From: Aphanomyces cochlioides
Taxonomy: Eukaryota; Oomycota; Saprolegniomycetes; Saprolegniales; Verrucalvaceae
Direction of reading: 5' to 3'
Assembly (NCBI GenBank): GCA_019828595.1
Contig: JAHQRK010000003.1
Location: 372,001 to 436,000 of the forward strand
Length of the DNA stretch: 64,000 nucleotides
Shown here: positions 1-10,300 of the stretch, piece after piece
Numbering within the stretch: the stretch's first letter is position 1
Layout of the letters: each line of letters starts with the position of its first letter
The notes under the pieces: generated by a model
What the model was told of the DNA's origin: nothing
Database searches by the model: none
The model's input: only the letters and a program-made list of their open reading frames with translations
Program-made: the position numbers and the translations under genes

Positions 1-845
1 ACTTTCCATACGCAGTCGTATCGTACCATACTACTACTCATGAAGGCACACGTCTCCTCGCCCTGGGTTGTGCCAACGGGTACGTGAATCTCCTTCAATC
101 GTCAGCTTATCTGCTGCTTGCTACTCTGTAGTGTCGTGCGCTTATTTTCAGGCAAAGCAACTTATGATGGCTTTGCCACCGTGACTGAGACCAAGCAATT
201 CGAGCTCGATGGACCAATTTCCTCGCTTCATCTCTTCAACGTCCACGCTTCTCCTCAAGGGTTCGTGTATTGCATTCCATAACATTCATATCCCAACTTC
301 CTTAGCTCGCTTCTTTGTGACGTCCTCGTGAGCAGCAGTATTGGTTACGCTGTAGTCTATCACCATCCCTTTGATCCAGCGTGCACAGCTCACGTTCTTC
401 CCGATTCGGACTACTTTGACAGCATTCTCTGCTGTCTATCTGCTGACATTGACATGGTGCGACCTAGTCTCGACCTCCACAGCTCAAAACTGCGAAAATA
501 ATTGTAGGATGGCAGCGCGGAGCTTCTCCTCGGCACGTTTAGCAATGCATTGATCGCATACAAGCACAATCGCGCTACTCCAAACGGTAGATACCCTCGT
601 CTCGACTGAACTCGATGAACATTGTTGTAGCGCCGTGGAGTGTCCTAACAAAGGACCGATGGGACTTTTTCTTTTTCGGCCCGGTCTACTCGATTGTGTG
701 TCAAGACATGAACGGCGACGGCGTGGATGAAATCATCATTGCGTCGACGGACGGCATCCACGTGCTCGAACCAGATTGCGATCAAGTGCTTGAAAAACTG
801 CAGGCTGTATTAACACTTCTACAACCTTCAGAGACTAGCTCATAG
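1..845 (+). CDS. Kaptin-like protein, 3' part of gene
   Basis: This is the C-terminal part of a protein resembling kaptin, which in animals is an actin-associated beta-propeller protein and a subunit of the KICSTOR complex acting on TORC1. The 5' end lies outside the window. Five exons can be joined in one frame by removing GT-AG introns at about 80-131, 261-305, 457-507 and 587-630. The joined product contains RLLALGCANG, DSDYFDSILCCLSADIDMDG, ELLLGTFSNALIAYKHN and DMNGDGVDEIIIASTDGIHV. The last two match the FG-GAP-like blades near the kaptin C-terminus as I remember the family. The stop is at 843-845. The neighbouring gene converges on it with 52 bp between the stops. Family assignment is by motif recall; another FG-GAP or WD-type KICSTOR subunit such as ITFG2 is the main alternative. 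Confidence 0.7.
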
Positions 846-897
846 TTTGGCCGACCTACGAACATCCATGACTGGAAATCCCATGCCTATATTGTGT

Positions 898-2320
898 TTA
901 CTCGGCAGCGGGATACAAAACCAATTCTTCATCTTCTGGCAGAGGAGCGAAGAACTTGGCAACTTCGTCCTCAGTGACGTCTTCAACTGATGCGTGTTGC
1001 CACTTGGGGTTGTTGTCCTACAACATTTTCAGCCTCATGGAGTCTGTAATTTCATGTACCTTGTCGACGATGACGGAGCGAACACCTTCAAAGAAATCAT
1101 TCGACTCCATGAAGCGGTTGGCCATGCGGTATTCCATTTGGAAGCATTCAGCGCACGTTTTGGTGGCACCTTCACGCATTTGGCGGTGCGTGACCTTCAA
1201 GCTCAACGGCGACATCTTCTTGAGCTTGCCCAAGATCTCGTTGGACCATTCCGTGTTGTTTTCTTCCAAGCGCTTAAAGATGCCTTCAATCGTGTCGTCG
1301 GTGTTCTTGGCACCAAAGATGGCTTCCACGGTTTCCAAGTATTCTATTTGATTGCACGATTAACTCTTGCATGCTTCACGAGGGTTTATTACCTTCGTTG
1401 ACTTCGTCGACAGTGGTTTCCATTTCCACAATAGATTCATCGACCATGTCGTCGCGGGTTTCTTGAGGCATGTCTTCGGGGAATTCAAATTCACGCAAAT
1501 GGTCCTTGAGCAAGTTGACGTCCTTGGCATCGATGTAATGTGTCGCCAATGCCAAAGCAAGCATTTCAGGGCCCTTGATGCGTTCGCCAGAGAGAGCCAA
1601 GAAAGTACCCAACTATACAAACCATTACATGAGGAGTCGAAGGTAGCATACCCCTTGGCCAGCCAAAGCTTGGTTTGGAGGGACAATTGGGTTGTACTTG
1701 TTTTGTTCGGCAATCTTGCGGCCCAAACGAGGCAAGAAATAGGAAGCACCAACGTCAGGGAAAAAGCCGATCGCGGTTTCAGGCATTGCAAAGACGGTCT
1801 TCTCCGTGGCGACGACAAACTTGCCGTGGAGAGAGAGGCCGACACCACCGCCCATCGTGATACCGTTGATGATCGACACGACAGGTGTCTTCATGGTGGC
1901 CAAGATGTAGTTAAGGCGATATTCTTCCTTGAAGAAATCAAGCGACAAGTGGCGCGTTTCGGGGTCCTTGCCATTGTCATACAAGAAACGAATGTCACCG
2001 CCCGCGCAGAACGCCTTTTCGCCCGCACCTTCAAAGATAATAGCGCTCACAGTTGGGTTCTTTTCAAACATTTGAATCATGGGCGTCAAGTTGCGGACCA
2101 TGGGCAAATTGAGCGCGTTGAGCACTTTGGGGCGGTTGAACGTCACGTGGCGAAGATTCACGTCTTGACCGTAGATAATATCTTCAAACGGCGGTTCCTT
2201 CGACTTTTGACGTTCCAATTCGTACTTTGGCACGCGGGTGCTCAAAGAAGCCGAGCATTGCGGTCGCAATTGGCGATGCAAGCTCTTGATAGCGCGGCCA
2301 CCAGCAAGTCGACCAAGCAT
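898..2320 (-). CDS. HIBCH: 3-hydroxyisobutyryl-CoA hydrolase, mitochondrial
   Basis: This enzyme hydrolyses 3-hydroxyisobutyryl-CoA to 3-hydroxyisobutyrate and CoA (EC 3.1.2.4) in valine catabolism in the mitochondrial matrix. Four exons (1652-2320, 1393-1612, 1060-1343, 898-1017) join in frame to about 430 residues once introns of 39, 49 and 42 bp are removed. The first ~40 residues are rich in Arg and Ser and lack acidic residues (MLGRLAGGRAIKSLHRQLRP), as in a mitochondrial presequence. The crotonase fold follows: FNRPKVLNALN, then EKAFCAGGDIRFLY, the oxyanion-hole segment NGITMGGGVGLSLHG, and FAMPETAIGFFPDVGASYFL with the family's catalytic Glu. The C-terminus carries the HIBCH-type region NDFFEGVRSVIVDKDNNPKW that separates it from enoyl-CoA hydratases. 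All expected catalytic elements are present. No other pathway gene is adjacent. Confidence 0.93.
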
Positions 2321-2365
2321 CTCAATTTCAAAAAAGTGGTCGCTAGGAGAGACCCACCTTGAAGC

Positions 2366-2385
2366 TTATCCGGATATCCGGATAA
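2366..2385. repeat. 20-bp perfect palindrome in a gene boundary
   Basis: TTATCCGGATATCCGGATAA is its own reverse complement. It lies in the 92-bp gap between the start of the hydrolase gene and the stop of the next minus-strand PH gene, so it could sit in the hydrolase promoter or mark the end of the PH transcript. A closely related palindrome built from the same half-site (CTTATCCGGAT) occurs at 58505-58526 in another promoter-like gap. Binding by a dimeric factor is inference. Confidence 0.55.
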
Positions 2386-2412
2386 AAGACCAAAGGTTTG
2401 TATTTTGTGAGT

Positions 2413-4680
2413 TTACATGATCGAGCATGTCCCTGTCGACTTGTCCACGGCGGCGACCGAGCTTTTTGCTGGCATATAGACCGACTTGGTTGATACCTGA
2501 GGCCTAGGATGAGTTTGGTTGGCTTTGCACCCTGGTTCGCATTTGCTTGGCGTACAACGACTGATCTTTGGATGGTCCGACGCGATCGACTTGTGCACTT
2601 GAGCGACAGGAGGCCGCGATGGCTTGATTCGACCACGACCATGGAACGATTTGTTGGCCGAGCAGCCAGGACCGCACTTGTCCGGAGTACACATCGACGT
2701 GGGGACGAATGTGTTGGCTTCGAAATTCCGTGAGACCTGGTTGTCTTGGGTTTTTGCAATGCTGATGGACATTTTTGCTGTCACGTCGACGATCGCTGCC
2801 TGTCGATTTGATGCTGTACTCACATTAACGTCGCTTTCTTCGTCACTGCTGGCGTCCAAGTCTTCATTTTCAATCACAGGGAGCGTCACAGCTTGGAACT
2901 GGACGCTCTTTGAAGCAGGACTTGCGTCCACTTTGCTGTTGGAGTGCCGTTTGCTTTCTTTGAGATCCGATTGGTTTGACGGGCTCTGGCGTCCGTAGGA
3001 TGCAAACGACCCTCGTGAATATTCGCCGTTCGGTTCCGCGTCACTCTCGCTGTGGCTTTCCTCGTGGTCAAAGTCTTCTTCGTCTACTTGGTCATCACTA
3101 GATTGATAATGCACCATGTCAAAGTCGTCGTCGTCGATGTCGTCCATGGAAGGCCGATCCTCATTTGATATAGCAATGGTAGACAAGTGCATTCCATCGA
3201 CAGATCCAAAACTGGGAGCTGGATCACGCGAGACAGCGGAATAAGCAGTGCCCTCAGTGTGTACAGTGGGTGCTGGTGCTCTCGGTGGTGCACTCCTGAT
3301 GTCAAGGACAGGTGGCAAATCATTGACCTGTGCATATTTTGGCGCTGGCGAGGGTGCGGGAGTACTTGTAGGAGTCCCCGCCACTCCAGAAACTTTTGCC
3401 GTTGCAGGGATGAAAGGAACTTTTACAGTTCTAGCGCCGATGACTGGTGACGCGGGCACCGTTGGCTTGGACAACACTTGTTCCTGCAGTTGGGGATTGA
3501 CGATAGTGGCTTCAGAGCTTGCAGAGGTGTGCGTCCTGGACACGTCGTAAGGCTTGCGAACATCAACTTGAGTGGATGGCTTTGCTTGTTGCCGTGGCAC
3601 AACCGATTCAATTGGCTTGGGGAGTTTCACATTCGCAGGACTGCGGCCAAGCGCCAGACAACATGCTTCGTACCATCCACGTACTTCGTCGAGCTCATCC
3701 GTGACGACATTCACAATGATATTGTCCTCGAGCTCAAAGCGGAAGCTGCGGTAGTCGACAATCGTAATATTGGTAAGGTATCCACCGCCCTTCTGCAGTC
3801 CGCCAAGAGGTTTGTCGTAGTACTTCAAGCTGCGATCCGTGAGCATGAAGAAGCGACGCTTCCAAGTATTCGACACTTCGTTGTGCTTGGTGAGCCATCC
3901 TGCGTGTGATACTGGGTCAGCTGGTTGTTGACGCGAGGACAGCGACTCGCTTCGAAGCATTGGTCGACCTGTATGAGGCGAAGCGACCGCTTGGGAGCGG
4001 AACGACGGTGGTCTGGACATTCTTCGTGCAGCAAATTCGTGGATAGGACGCCCAAGAGCTTGATTCACGGCGTTGTACCATGCTTGGGCATCAACTTCCG
4101 AGTCAGCGACAACTTTCAAAACTCGTCCATTGTCCAATTGAATCGACAAACCATACTGGCGATCGGACAAATTTACGTCAATGACGCGACCGCCTCCCTT
4201 TTGAACCCCACCTTGGGGCTTGTCGAAATACTTCAAATTTGTATCGAACAAGTAGAAATACCGTCGTTTCCACGTCGGCACCAAGTCGCCTTCTTTCTCG
4301 AGCCATCCTGAATGCTGAACGGACGGGGGTGCTGGTTGTTGAGGCGCCCTTGGTGTAATCTTGACGTTCGCTTGGTCGACGGCATGTTTCATTGCTCGGT
4401 AGCAGATCGTAAACTCATCTCGCGTCTTGGTGTAGATATTCATGCTCTTACCCGTATCATCGGTCAAGATGAGCCCGTTTTCAATGTCGTTGTTGACATA
4501 GACTGCAACGAGTTTGAAGAATCCTTTCTCCTTGGCTTTCGCATCTTTCACGTCGCGGTCGTAGTAAGCGACGTCTCGGCCCGAGAGCACCATATATCGC
4601 TTCTTCCATGATGGCACGACGCTTCCTTGCTTGTGGATCCATCCTTCCCATCCGTTGATGTTGTGTCGTCGAGCTGGCAT
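2413..4680 (-). CDS. Triple PH-domain protein with CaaX tail
   Basis: A 755-residue intronless protein with three pleckstrin-homology domains at about residues 9-105, 122-212 and 258-350. Each starts with the family pattern GWxxK then WK(K/R)RYxxL (for example GWIHKQGSVVPSWKKRY) and ends with a C-terminal helix containing a conserved Trp. PH domains typically bind phosphoinositides or proteins at membranes. A Ser/Pro/Asp-rich, probably disordered stretch follows (about 355-650). Two copies of a short Cys motif, CTPDKCGPGCSAN near 663 and CTPSKCEPGCKAN near 707, come next. The protein ends CSIM, a C-terminal CaaX box expected to be farnesylated, so membrane anchoring is likely. It is the first of a local paralogue cluster. 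The start at 4680 gives the shortest N-terminus before the first PH domain and matches its paralogues. Confidence 0.88.
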   Translation of the reverse strand: MPARRHNINGWEGWIHKQGSVVPSWKKRYMVLSGRDVAYYDRDVKDAKAKEKGFFKLVAVYVNNDIENGLILTDDTGKSMNIYTKTRDEFTICYRAMKHAVDQANVKITPRAPQQPAPPSVQHSGWLEKEGDLVPTWKRRYFYLFDTNLKYFDKPQGGVQKGGGRVIDVNLSDRQYGLSIQLDNGRVLKVVADSEVDAQAWYNAVNQALGRPIHEFAARRMSRPPSFRSQAVASPHTGRPMLRSESLSSRQQPADPVSHAGWLTKHNEVSNTWKRRFFMLTDRSLKYYDKPLGGLQKGGGYLTNITIVDYRSFRFELEDNIIVNVVTDELDEVRGWYEACCLALGRSPANVKLPKPIESVVPRQQAKPSTQVDVRKPYDVSRTHTSASSEATIVNPQLQEQVLSKPTVPASPVIGARTVKVPFIPATAKVSGVAGTPTSTPAPSPAPKYAQVNDLPPVLDIRSAPPRAPAPTVHTEGTAYSAVSRDPAPSFGSVDGMHLSTIAISNEDRPSMDDIDDDDFDMVHYQSSDDQVDEEDFDHEESHSESDAEPNGEYSRGSFASYGRQSPSNQSDLKESKRHSNSKVDASPASKSVQFQAVTLPVIENEDLDASSDEESDVNVSTASNRQAAIVDVTAKMSISIAKTQDNQVSRNFEANTFVPTSMCTPDKCGPGCSANKSFHGRGRIKPSRPPVAQVHKSIASDHPKISRCTPSKCEPGCKANQTHPRPQVSTKSVYMPAKSSVAAVDKSTGTCSIM

Positions 4681-4770
4681 GGCACTCGATGGACGTATTT
4701 CTTAATGGGAAATGCACATTGTCAATTTTTCAGCCAATAAAAAGTGTCTATTTGGTGATATCGAATTTTC

Positions 4771-4777
4771 ATTGGCT
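4771..4777 (-). promoter_or_regulatory. Possible inverted CCAAT box upstream of PH gene
   Basis: ATTGGCT (a CCAAT box on the minus strand) lies about 91 bp upstream of the 4680 start codon. Similar ATTGG elements occur 80-150 bp upstream of the other intact PH paralogues. A five-base motif is common by chance, so this is only suggestive. Confidence 0.3.
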
Positions 4778-4905
4778 GCTTCTATATCGTCTACCAAATC
4801 AATCCACACGTCTGTATGACATTAGCAATCAAGTTAGCGTCGGATTGGCATCGACTTGGTCCTCGACTGGGTGCGGGAAGAGCATTGACAAGCTGCGGGA
4901 GTGCA

Positions 4906-5686
4906 TTACGCTGGTTTGCCGTCGGATTTAGCTATGGACGATGCCGCTTGTGGCTTTACAACGTGTGGAAGAAGCGCCGATTTGCGTCGATTGGCGTGGC
5001 AGGTGGCATGGCAAGCGGCAGGCGTGCACTGCGACGAACTGTGCGCTTCTTCGGATATAAAGGCTACCTTGAGCTTCTCGGCTGCAGCTTCATCCTTGAG
5101 ATTGTTATTGTCTTGCTGGTTTTCGGCAGGATTGTCGTCGTTGGAAGCTTTGCCACGATCGGGAAGGACAACTGGATTCGATGCAACTGCCGTCGCTTGT
5201 TTCTCAGGCCAGCCTGCATGATCCACCTTGTCTGCCGTGACAGAATGTCTTCATTCACAGGCAGTTGCGGTTGCGTGAATGCTGGCTCCTGCTGTGCAAC
5301 GGCCGAGGTCAACGACGGTCGTGATGCGTTTTCTGATTTCGGGCTCAATACTGCGTTGATCGCGTTGAAGCACGTGGCAAATTCCTCGACTGTGTCAATA
5401 TAAATGACGAGGCTCTTGTCGTCTGCGCTCTGCAGTATCATGCCGCGTGCAATGTCATTGTGGCGCTGGATTTTGGCGAGAGTAATGTTCCTTTCGCCTT
5501 CGCTTTGGGATCCGAAACAACTCGGTCATAATATGTGGCCACTCGTCCAGCTACAGCCATGTATCGCCGTTTCCACGACGGCATAATGCTTCCTTTCTTG
5601 TAGATCCATCCTTCCCATGCAATCGCTTCACCTTCGGCCATCCTTCTCGAGGTGTCGCCGCGAGACAGACGACGTTTCAAATTCAC
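4906..5686 (-). pseudogene. Frame-broken PH-domain paralogue
   Basis: A PH-type protein read in three successive frames. It opens at 5686 with WEGWIYKKGSIMPSWKRRY, shifts near 5490 into a frame giving MILQSADDKSLVIYIDTVEE (the rest of PH domain 1), and shifts again near 5230 into HAGWPEK, the usual beginning of a second PH domain. That domain is not continued. Instead a low-complexity region leads to one copy of the Cys motif (CTPAACHATCHAN) and a stop at 4906, with no CaaX box. Both shifts go in the same direction, as expected from single-base losses. The missing second PH domain and lost tail argue for real decay rather than only sequence error. Its closest relative by motif order is the gene at 2413-4680, probably through local duplication. 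Confidence 0.7.
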
Positions 5687-5788
5687 AACTGACCCGTTAC
5701 ATTCCTGTCGGTTTCATCTACGTATACAAATTTCAAGATTAAATTTCACCACAGCAATGAGAACCGATTGAGACAATAAAATCTAGCA

Positions 5789-6955
5789 CTACAAGATGGT
5801 ACAACAACCACGCGGCGCCTCGGGGCTTGCTATGTGTTTGGTCTTCTTGGCTCGCTCTCGCTTCTTCTTCTTTGTCCTTTCGACTTTTTCTTCCTCTATT
5901 GAAGCATGCTCGTCCCCAACTGCTGCCACGGTTGATATTTCAACGTCCGGTGTCGATTCTTCATCACTTTCTTCGATTGACTCGGGTGTCGGAGTCGATG
6001 AAAGACTCTCTGGCACAGGATGGATCACCTCTATTGAGGCTGCAAGTGCGGCGTCCTCAGCTAGTGCGTCTTCAGCGCTCTTTTTGATGGGCTTGTTGGC
6101 AGAAAGACCGAGAAAGCCTGATTTTTCCTTTGGTGCCATTTCATGCGTCACGGAGGCCAAGACGGCTCCGATCGCAGAGTAATGTTTTGGTTGCTCTTCG
6201 TGAACTTTTTCAGACGCAACGGGACGGCGAATGTCCTTGGTCTTGATGCCAAGCTCCTTGCAGACGGCTGAGACCCACAGTTTCATCTCGAGATCTGAAT
6301 CTGCAGCCACGTTTAAAGCACGGTTGTTCTCCAGGTGAAAGATCAAGCCGCATTGTCGCTCGGAATACTCGATGCTTTCAATCCGCCCGCCGCCTTTGGG
6401 TTTCTCGCCTTGGAACTTTTCGTAATACCTGAGATTCCTCCCCGCGAGGACAAAATATCTGCGTTTCCAAGTCTTGACACGCTCGCCTTCTTTCTCCATC
6501 CATCCTGCATATGAGTCGTTTCCAGCGACTGTGTCGTCGAATTGATTCTTGGAGTTTCCGGACGGGACGGGACTTGGCATCGTGACTGCTTTCGACATGG
6601 CATTGAAACAGACGACAAATTCGTCCACTGTGTCGGTGTAAATCTGCATGTGGCTTCCATCTTCGCTTCGAAGTGTCATACCGTGGGCAATGTCATTGCT
6701 GCGTTGGACTCCAGCGAGAAGGAACGACCCTTTCTCTTTCCGGTGCTCTCGCTTCGCTTGGTCGTAGTACGTAATTTCTCGGCCTTCTAGGACCATATAC
6801 CGCTTTTTCCATGTCGGAACGACGCTTCCTTTCTTGTAAATCCATCCTTCCCATCGCGTCATCGTCGCTGCATCATGGAGAGACCACATCGTCACCGACG
6901 CTTGATGCTGTTTTTTGAACTTTGGTCCGGGATATTTGTTCGAGACAAAGTGCAC
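5789..6955 (-). CDS. Tandem PH-domain protein with GCC-type CaaX tail
   Basis: A 388-residue protein with two PH domains, at about residues 33-130 (RWEGWIYKKGSVVPTWKKRY) and 146-240 (YAGWMEKEGERVKTWKRRYF). An acidic Ser/Glu-rich linker follows, then a short Lys/Arg block (RTKKKKRERAKKTKH) and the C-terminus GCCTIL. The last four residues form a CaaX box with terminal Leu, which usually favours geranylgeranylation. The Cys just before it could be palmitoylated, a dual anchor like that of some Ras proteins. The basic block would add affinity for acidic membranes. Met at 6955 is the longest start; the Met codons at residues 23 and 31 (MWSLHDAATMTRW), near 6889 and 6865, are alternatives closer to the PH domain. 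Intron-free. Confidence 0.87.
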   Translation of the reverse strand: MHFVSNKYPGPKFKKQHQASVTMWSLHDAATMTRWEGWIYKKGSVVPTWKKRYMVLEGREITYYDQAKREHRKEKGSFLLAGVQRSNDIAHGMTLRSEDGSHMQIYTDTVDEFVVCFNAMSKAVTMPSPVPSGNSKNQFDDTVAGNDSYAGWMEKEGERVKTWKRRYFVLAGRNLRYYEKFQGEKPKGGGRIESIEYSERQCGLIFHLENNRALNVAADSDLEMKLWVSAVCKELGIKTKDIRRPVASEKVHEEQPKHYSAIGAVLASVTHEMAPKEKSGFLGLSANKPIKKSAEDALAEDAALAASIEVIHPVPESLSSTPTPESIEESDEESTPDVEISTVAAVGDEHASIEEEKVERTKKKKRERAKKTKHIASPEAPRGCCTIL

Positions 6956-7080
6956 TTCGTGTTAAATTTTTCAAATTTTGGACGTTTTTTATGGGTTTTT
7001 TTCAGTTTTTTATACTTTTTAGGTTTTTTCACATAAAACCCACGAGGCAGACGACTTCAAGCCATGTAGACTGGGATTTG

Positions 7081-7100
7081 ATTGGTTGATTTGAGCCAAT
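7081..7100. promoter_or_regulatory. Paired ATTGG/CCAAT motifs in PH promoter
   Basis: ATTGG at 7081-7085 and CCAAT at 7096-7100 form a short inverted pair about 126-145 bp upstream of the start codon at 6955. They resemble a CCAAT-box arrangement shared with neighbouring PH genes. Functional role not shown. Confidence 0.35.
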
Positions 7101-7390
7101 CAGAATTCAAGTGCAAAGTGCAAGATCGCCACATTGCATGTCAACGACCGATGGCCGCATCATGTCGACTCCACGATAGATTTTTCCACGACCGAGGATA
7201 TTTTTTGCCATGACGTCGTGGAATACAGAGGCGATGGAGATGACAGATCGATGGAGAATGGTCTACTCGTCATGAATCAGGTTTTGTGGATTTATGTTCA
7301 TTTTGTATTATCAAAAATGTCACGCTCAATGAAGAGTCGAGTGGTAAAATTGGACGACCGCCCGTGCGTGCATGAGGTTTGCACGACGAA

Positions 7391-10300
7391 TTACATGATT
7401 GTGCAGCAGCCCTTTGGAGCCGAAGCGCCTTCAATGTGTTTGGTCTTCTTGTGTTTGTCCTTAGCAGGAGATTTGACCACAGGCGACTTGGCACCAGGGG
7501 ATTTAGGAACGCCGTCATTTGGTACAGGAGATAGCAAATGTTCCTCGTATTCGACAGCCTTTGGTGCGACAGGTTCTTTCACTTTCATAGTTTGAGACGT
7601 TGCGGTTGAGGCAGCCACGTCCACACTAGTTGTTTGCGACTCCACAATCTTCTCCACAATTGTTTGAGTCGTGTTCTTCACATCATCAGTCTTGGGAGCC
7701 GCAACAGGTGCTGGCTTTTCGCCTTCTCGTCTCGGAGCAGCAACAGGCGACGGCTTCTCACCTTCTCGTCGCGGAGCCGTAGCAGGAGATGGCTTTTCGC
7801 CTTCACGACGTGGCACCGCGGTCTTCTCGACAGCAGTCGAGGTTGGTGGTGTAGCTGGTACTTCTTGAGCGGTCGTCTCGTTTAATGCAGCAGCAGCCGG
7901 TTGTGTCTTCACATCAGAGGTGGGGGCATTTGATGGATTCGCGGCAGGAACGGTTTGCGACTGCCCAGGCACATTGCTTGTAACTGGCTTACTTGACTCG
8001 ATGCTCCTTGGAACATTTGTAGGCGCATTCTTGGCCAAGTTCGAGGTGTTCGTTACTTCTTTAGCAGCCACGGATTTCTCAGCAGATGAAATGCTCGGTG
8101 TCACAACAGGTTTATTTTCGTTCTTCACCTCGTTGGAGGTTGTGATTGTCTTGGCTTGCTGCGCTACTGTTTGTTGAGCTGCACTTGCTTGAGCAGCAGG
8201 TGTTTCTGCTTGAATGCCAGAGGGGGCGACCCAGAGTTTCTTCTTGAGTTCGTCGCTGGAGGTTGTACGGACGATGGGTGTCTTCAACACTGGTGGAGGA
8301 ATGTCCGTTGCGATGGGTGAGCGCGAAGGCAATACAGTCGGTTCGGCATTTTCATCAGGAGCATAGGTCGCACCGCCCTTTTGAATCCAGAGGCCTGAGG
8401 CAGTCGTTGGGCTCACAGCTGGGACTTTCTCCTCGACGTGATCTCCATATTTCGACATGAAGTCATTCAGTTTGTTTCCTTTGTTGGAGGTTGGTGGAGA
8501 GACATTCACCGGAGCTGGTTGCGTCAAAGTTTCCTCCGGGACCTTGGCAGTACCAACTGGGTTAGATGAAGCGACCCACAATTTGTTCTTGAGATCGTCG
8601 CTGGATGTGTTTCGCACAATAGGCTGCTTTGCAGCTGGCGGTGGAATGTCAGTTGCAATCATGGAACGTGTGGACATTACAGTTGGAACGGCACTCTCAT
8701 CTGGAACGTATTGAGCACCACCCTTTTGAATCCAGAGGCCGGATGTAGCTGCCGAAGGTTGTGGCTCAGGGGAAGCTTGAGGCTCAGTTTGTTCATCCAC
8801 ACTGCCGTATTTTGCTAAAAAGTCGTTGAGTTTGTTGTCCCCACGAACTTCTTTCGCTTTCGCCACACTTTCTGGGACAGCTGCGGCGGTGGCACCGGGG
8901 GTTGCTGGTGCCATACCTGGCAAAGCCACACCGAAGCGCTGTTTCTTCGGTTCGACAGCAAGATTGGTTTCAACTATTGCGGCAGGGGCTTCTGGGATCC
9001 AGAGTTTCTTCTTAAGCTCGTCGCTTGAAGTCGATCGAACGACAGGGGCTTTGATAACAGGGGGAGGAATATCTTTGGCGATGGGTGATCGAGGAGTTAT
9101 GACCGTTGGCTCGGCATTTTCGTCAGGAAAGTAGGTTGCGCCACCTTTCTGGAGCCAGAGTCCTTGGCCCTTTGCATTGACCTCCGACATCGATGGTGAA
9201 GCCAACTCATCCATTTCAAAATCATTTGAGAAATCCGCAACGAGGGCTGTGGTCACAGAAGCCATAGCTTCTTCGGCCATCGATGGAATGCCTGTCTCAA
9301 ATGAAGACTCATGAATCGAGTCTCCCATGTATTTGTCCAAGAAGGATTGCAATTTCTTCTCTTGGGGTGGAGTAGCTGCTGGCTGCATGCTTTCTCGAGA
9401 TTCCGCCACCGAAGGCTGTATGTAGGGATTGCCCTGATACATATCATCATGCTCTTCATTCGCTTGAATATATGGGGAGGAAGAAAGCTGAAAGTCAGGA
9501 TTGCTCTGGTTTGAGCTACTGTCTTGTCTGTATCGCGTAGGAGGTGAGTTGCCAAGAGAAGGCGGCGCATTGTAGCTCGACGATGCGGGGGCAATCTCAG
9601 GGCTACTTTGGTTTGTGTCACTTCCATTCCTGTATCGTGATGGCGGAGAATTCGCGATCGTCGACGGAACATTGTAAGTCGGTTGATAGTAAGGACTGGC
9701 TTGGTTGGTAGCGCTTTCTGCTCCATATCGAGTTTGAGGCGAGCTAGCAATCGACGATGGCGCATTGTAGCCTGCACCGGCATACTGATTTGAGGACGCC
9801 GTAGTCGACGACTCCCTGCGAAACAGTTTTTGATTGTCCGCCGGCTCAGTGTAGCGGCGCATTTCAACGATGGGGCGGCCCAAAGCTCGGTTGACAGCGT
9901 TGTACCATCCCTGGAGTTCATCATGAGTGTCAGCTTTGACCTTCAAGATGCGGTTGTTATCAAGATGGAAATGGAGACCACCATCCAAAGGTTGCACATC
10001 AGTAATGCGGCCACTTCCTTTCTGCACACCATCAACATTGTCAAAGTACGTGATGTCGAGTCCATGGAGAGTGAAATAGCGGCGCTTCCACGACTTGACA
10101 AGATCACCTTCCTTTTCCAACCACCCATAATGCGATGGTTTCGATCCATAGCGGGCGATGTCACTGCTTGCTGCCGACGATCGCATCGAGTAGTCCGCAG
10201 AGGGTGATCGTGAATCGCCCGAGCGTGTCGAGTAGGATTCGCTGATAATATTCGTGGGGACGCTTGAAGCTCGATAATCTTGGCGTGCTTCGACGAGTCG

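Noticed and set aside
1367..2362. 331-codon plus-strand open frame
   Set aside because: It is exactly antisense to the hydrolase exons, has no domain, and the minus-strand protein is clearly HIBCH.
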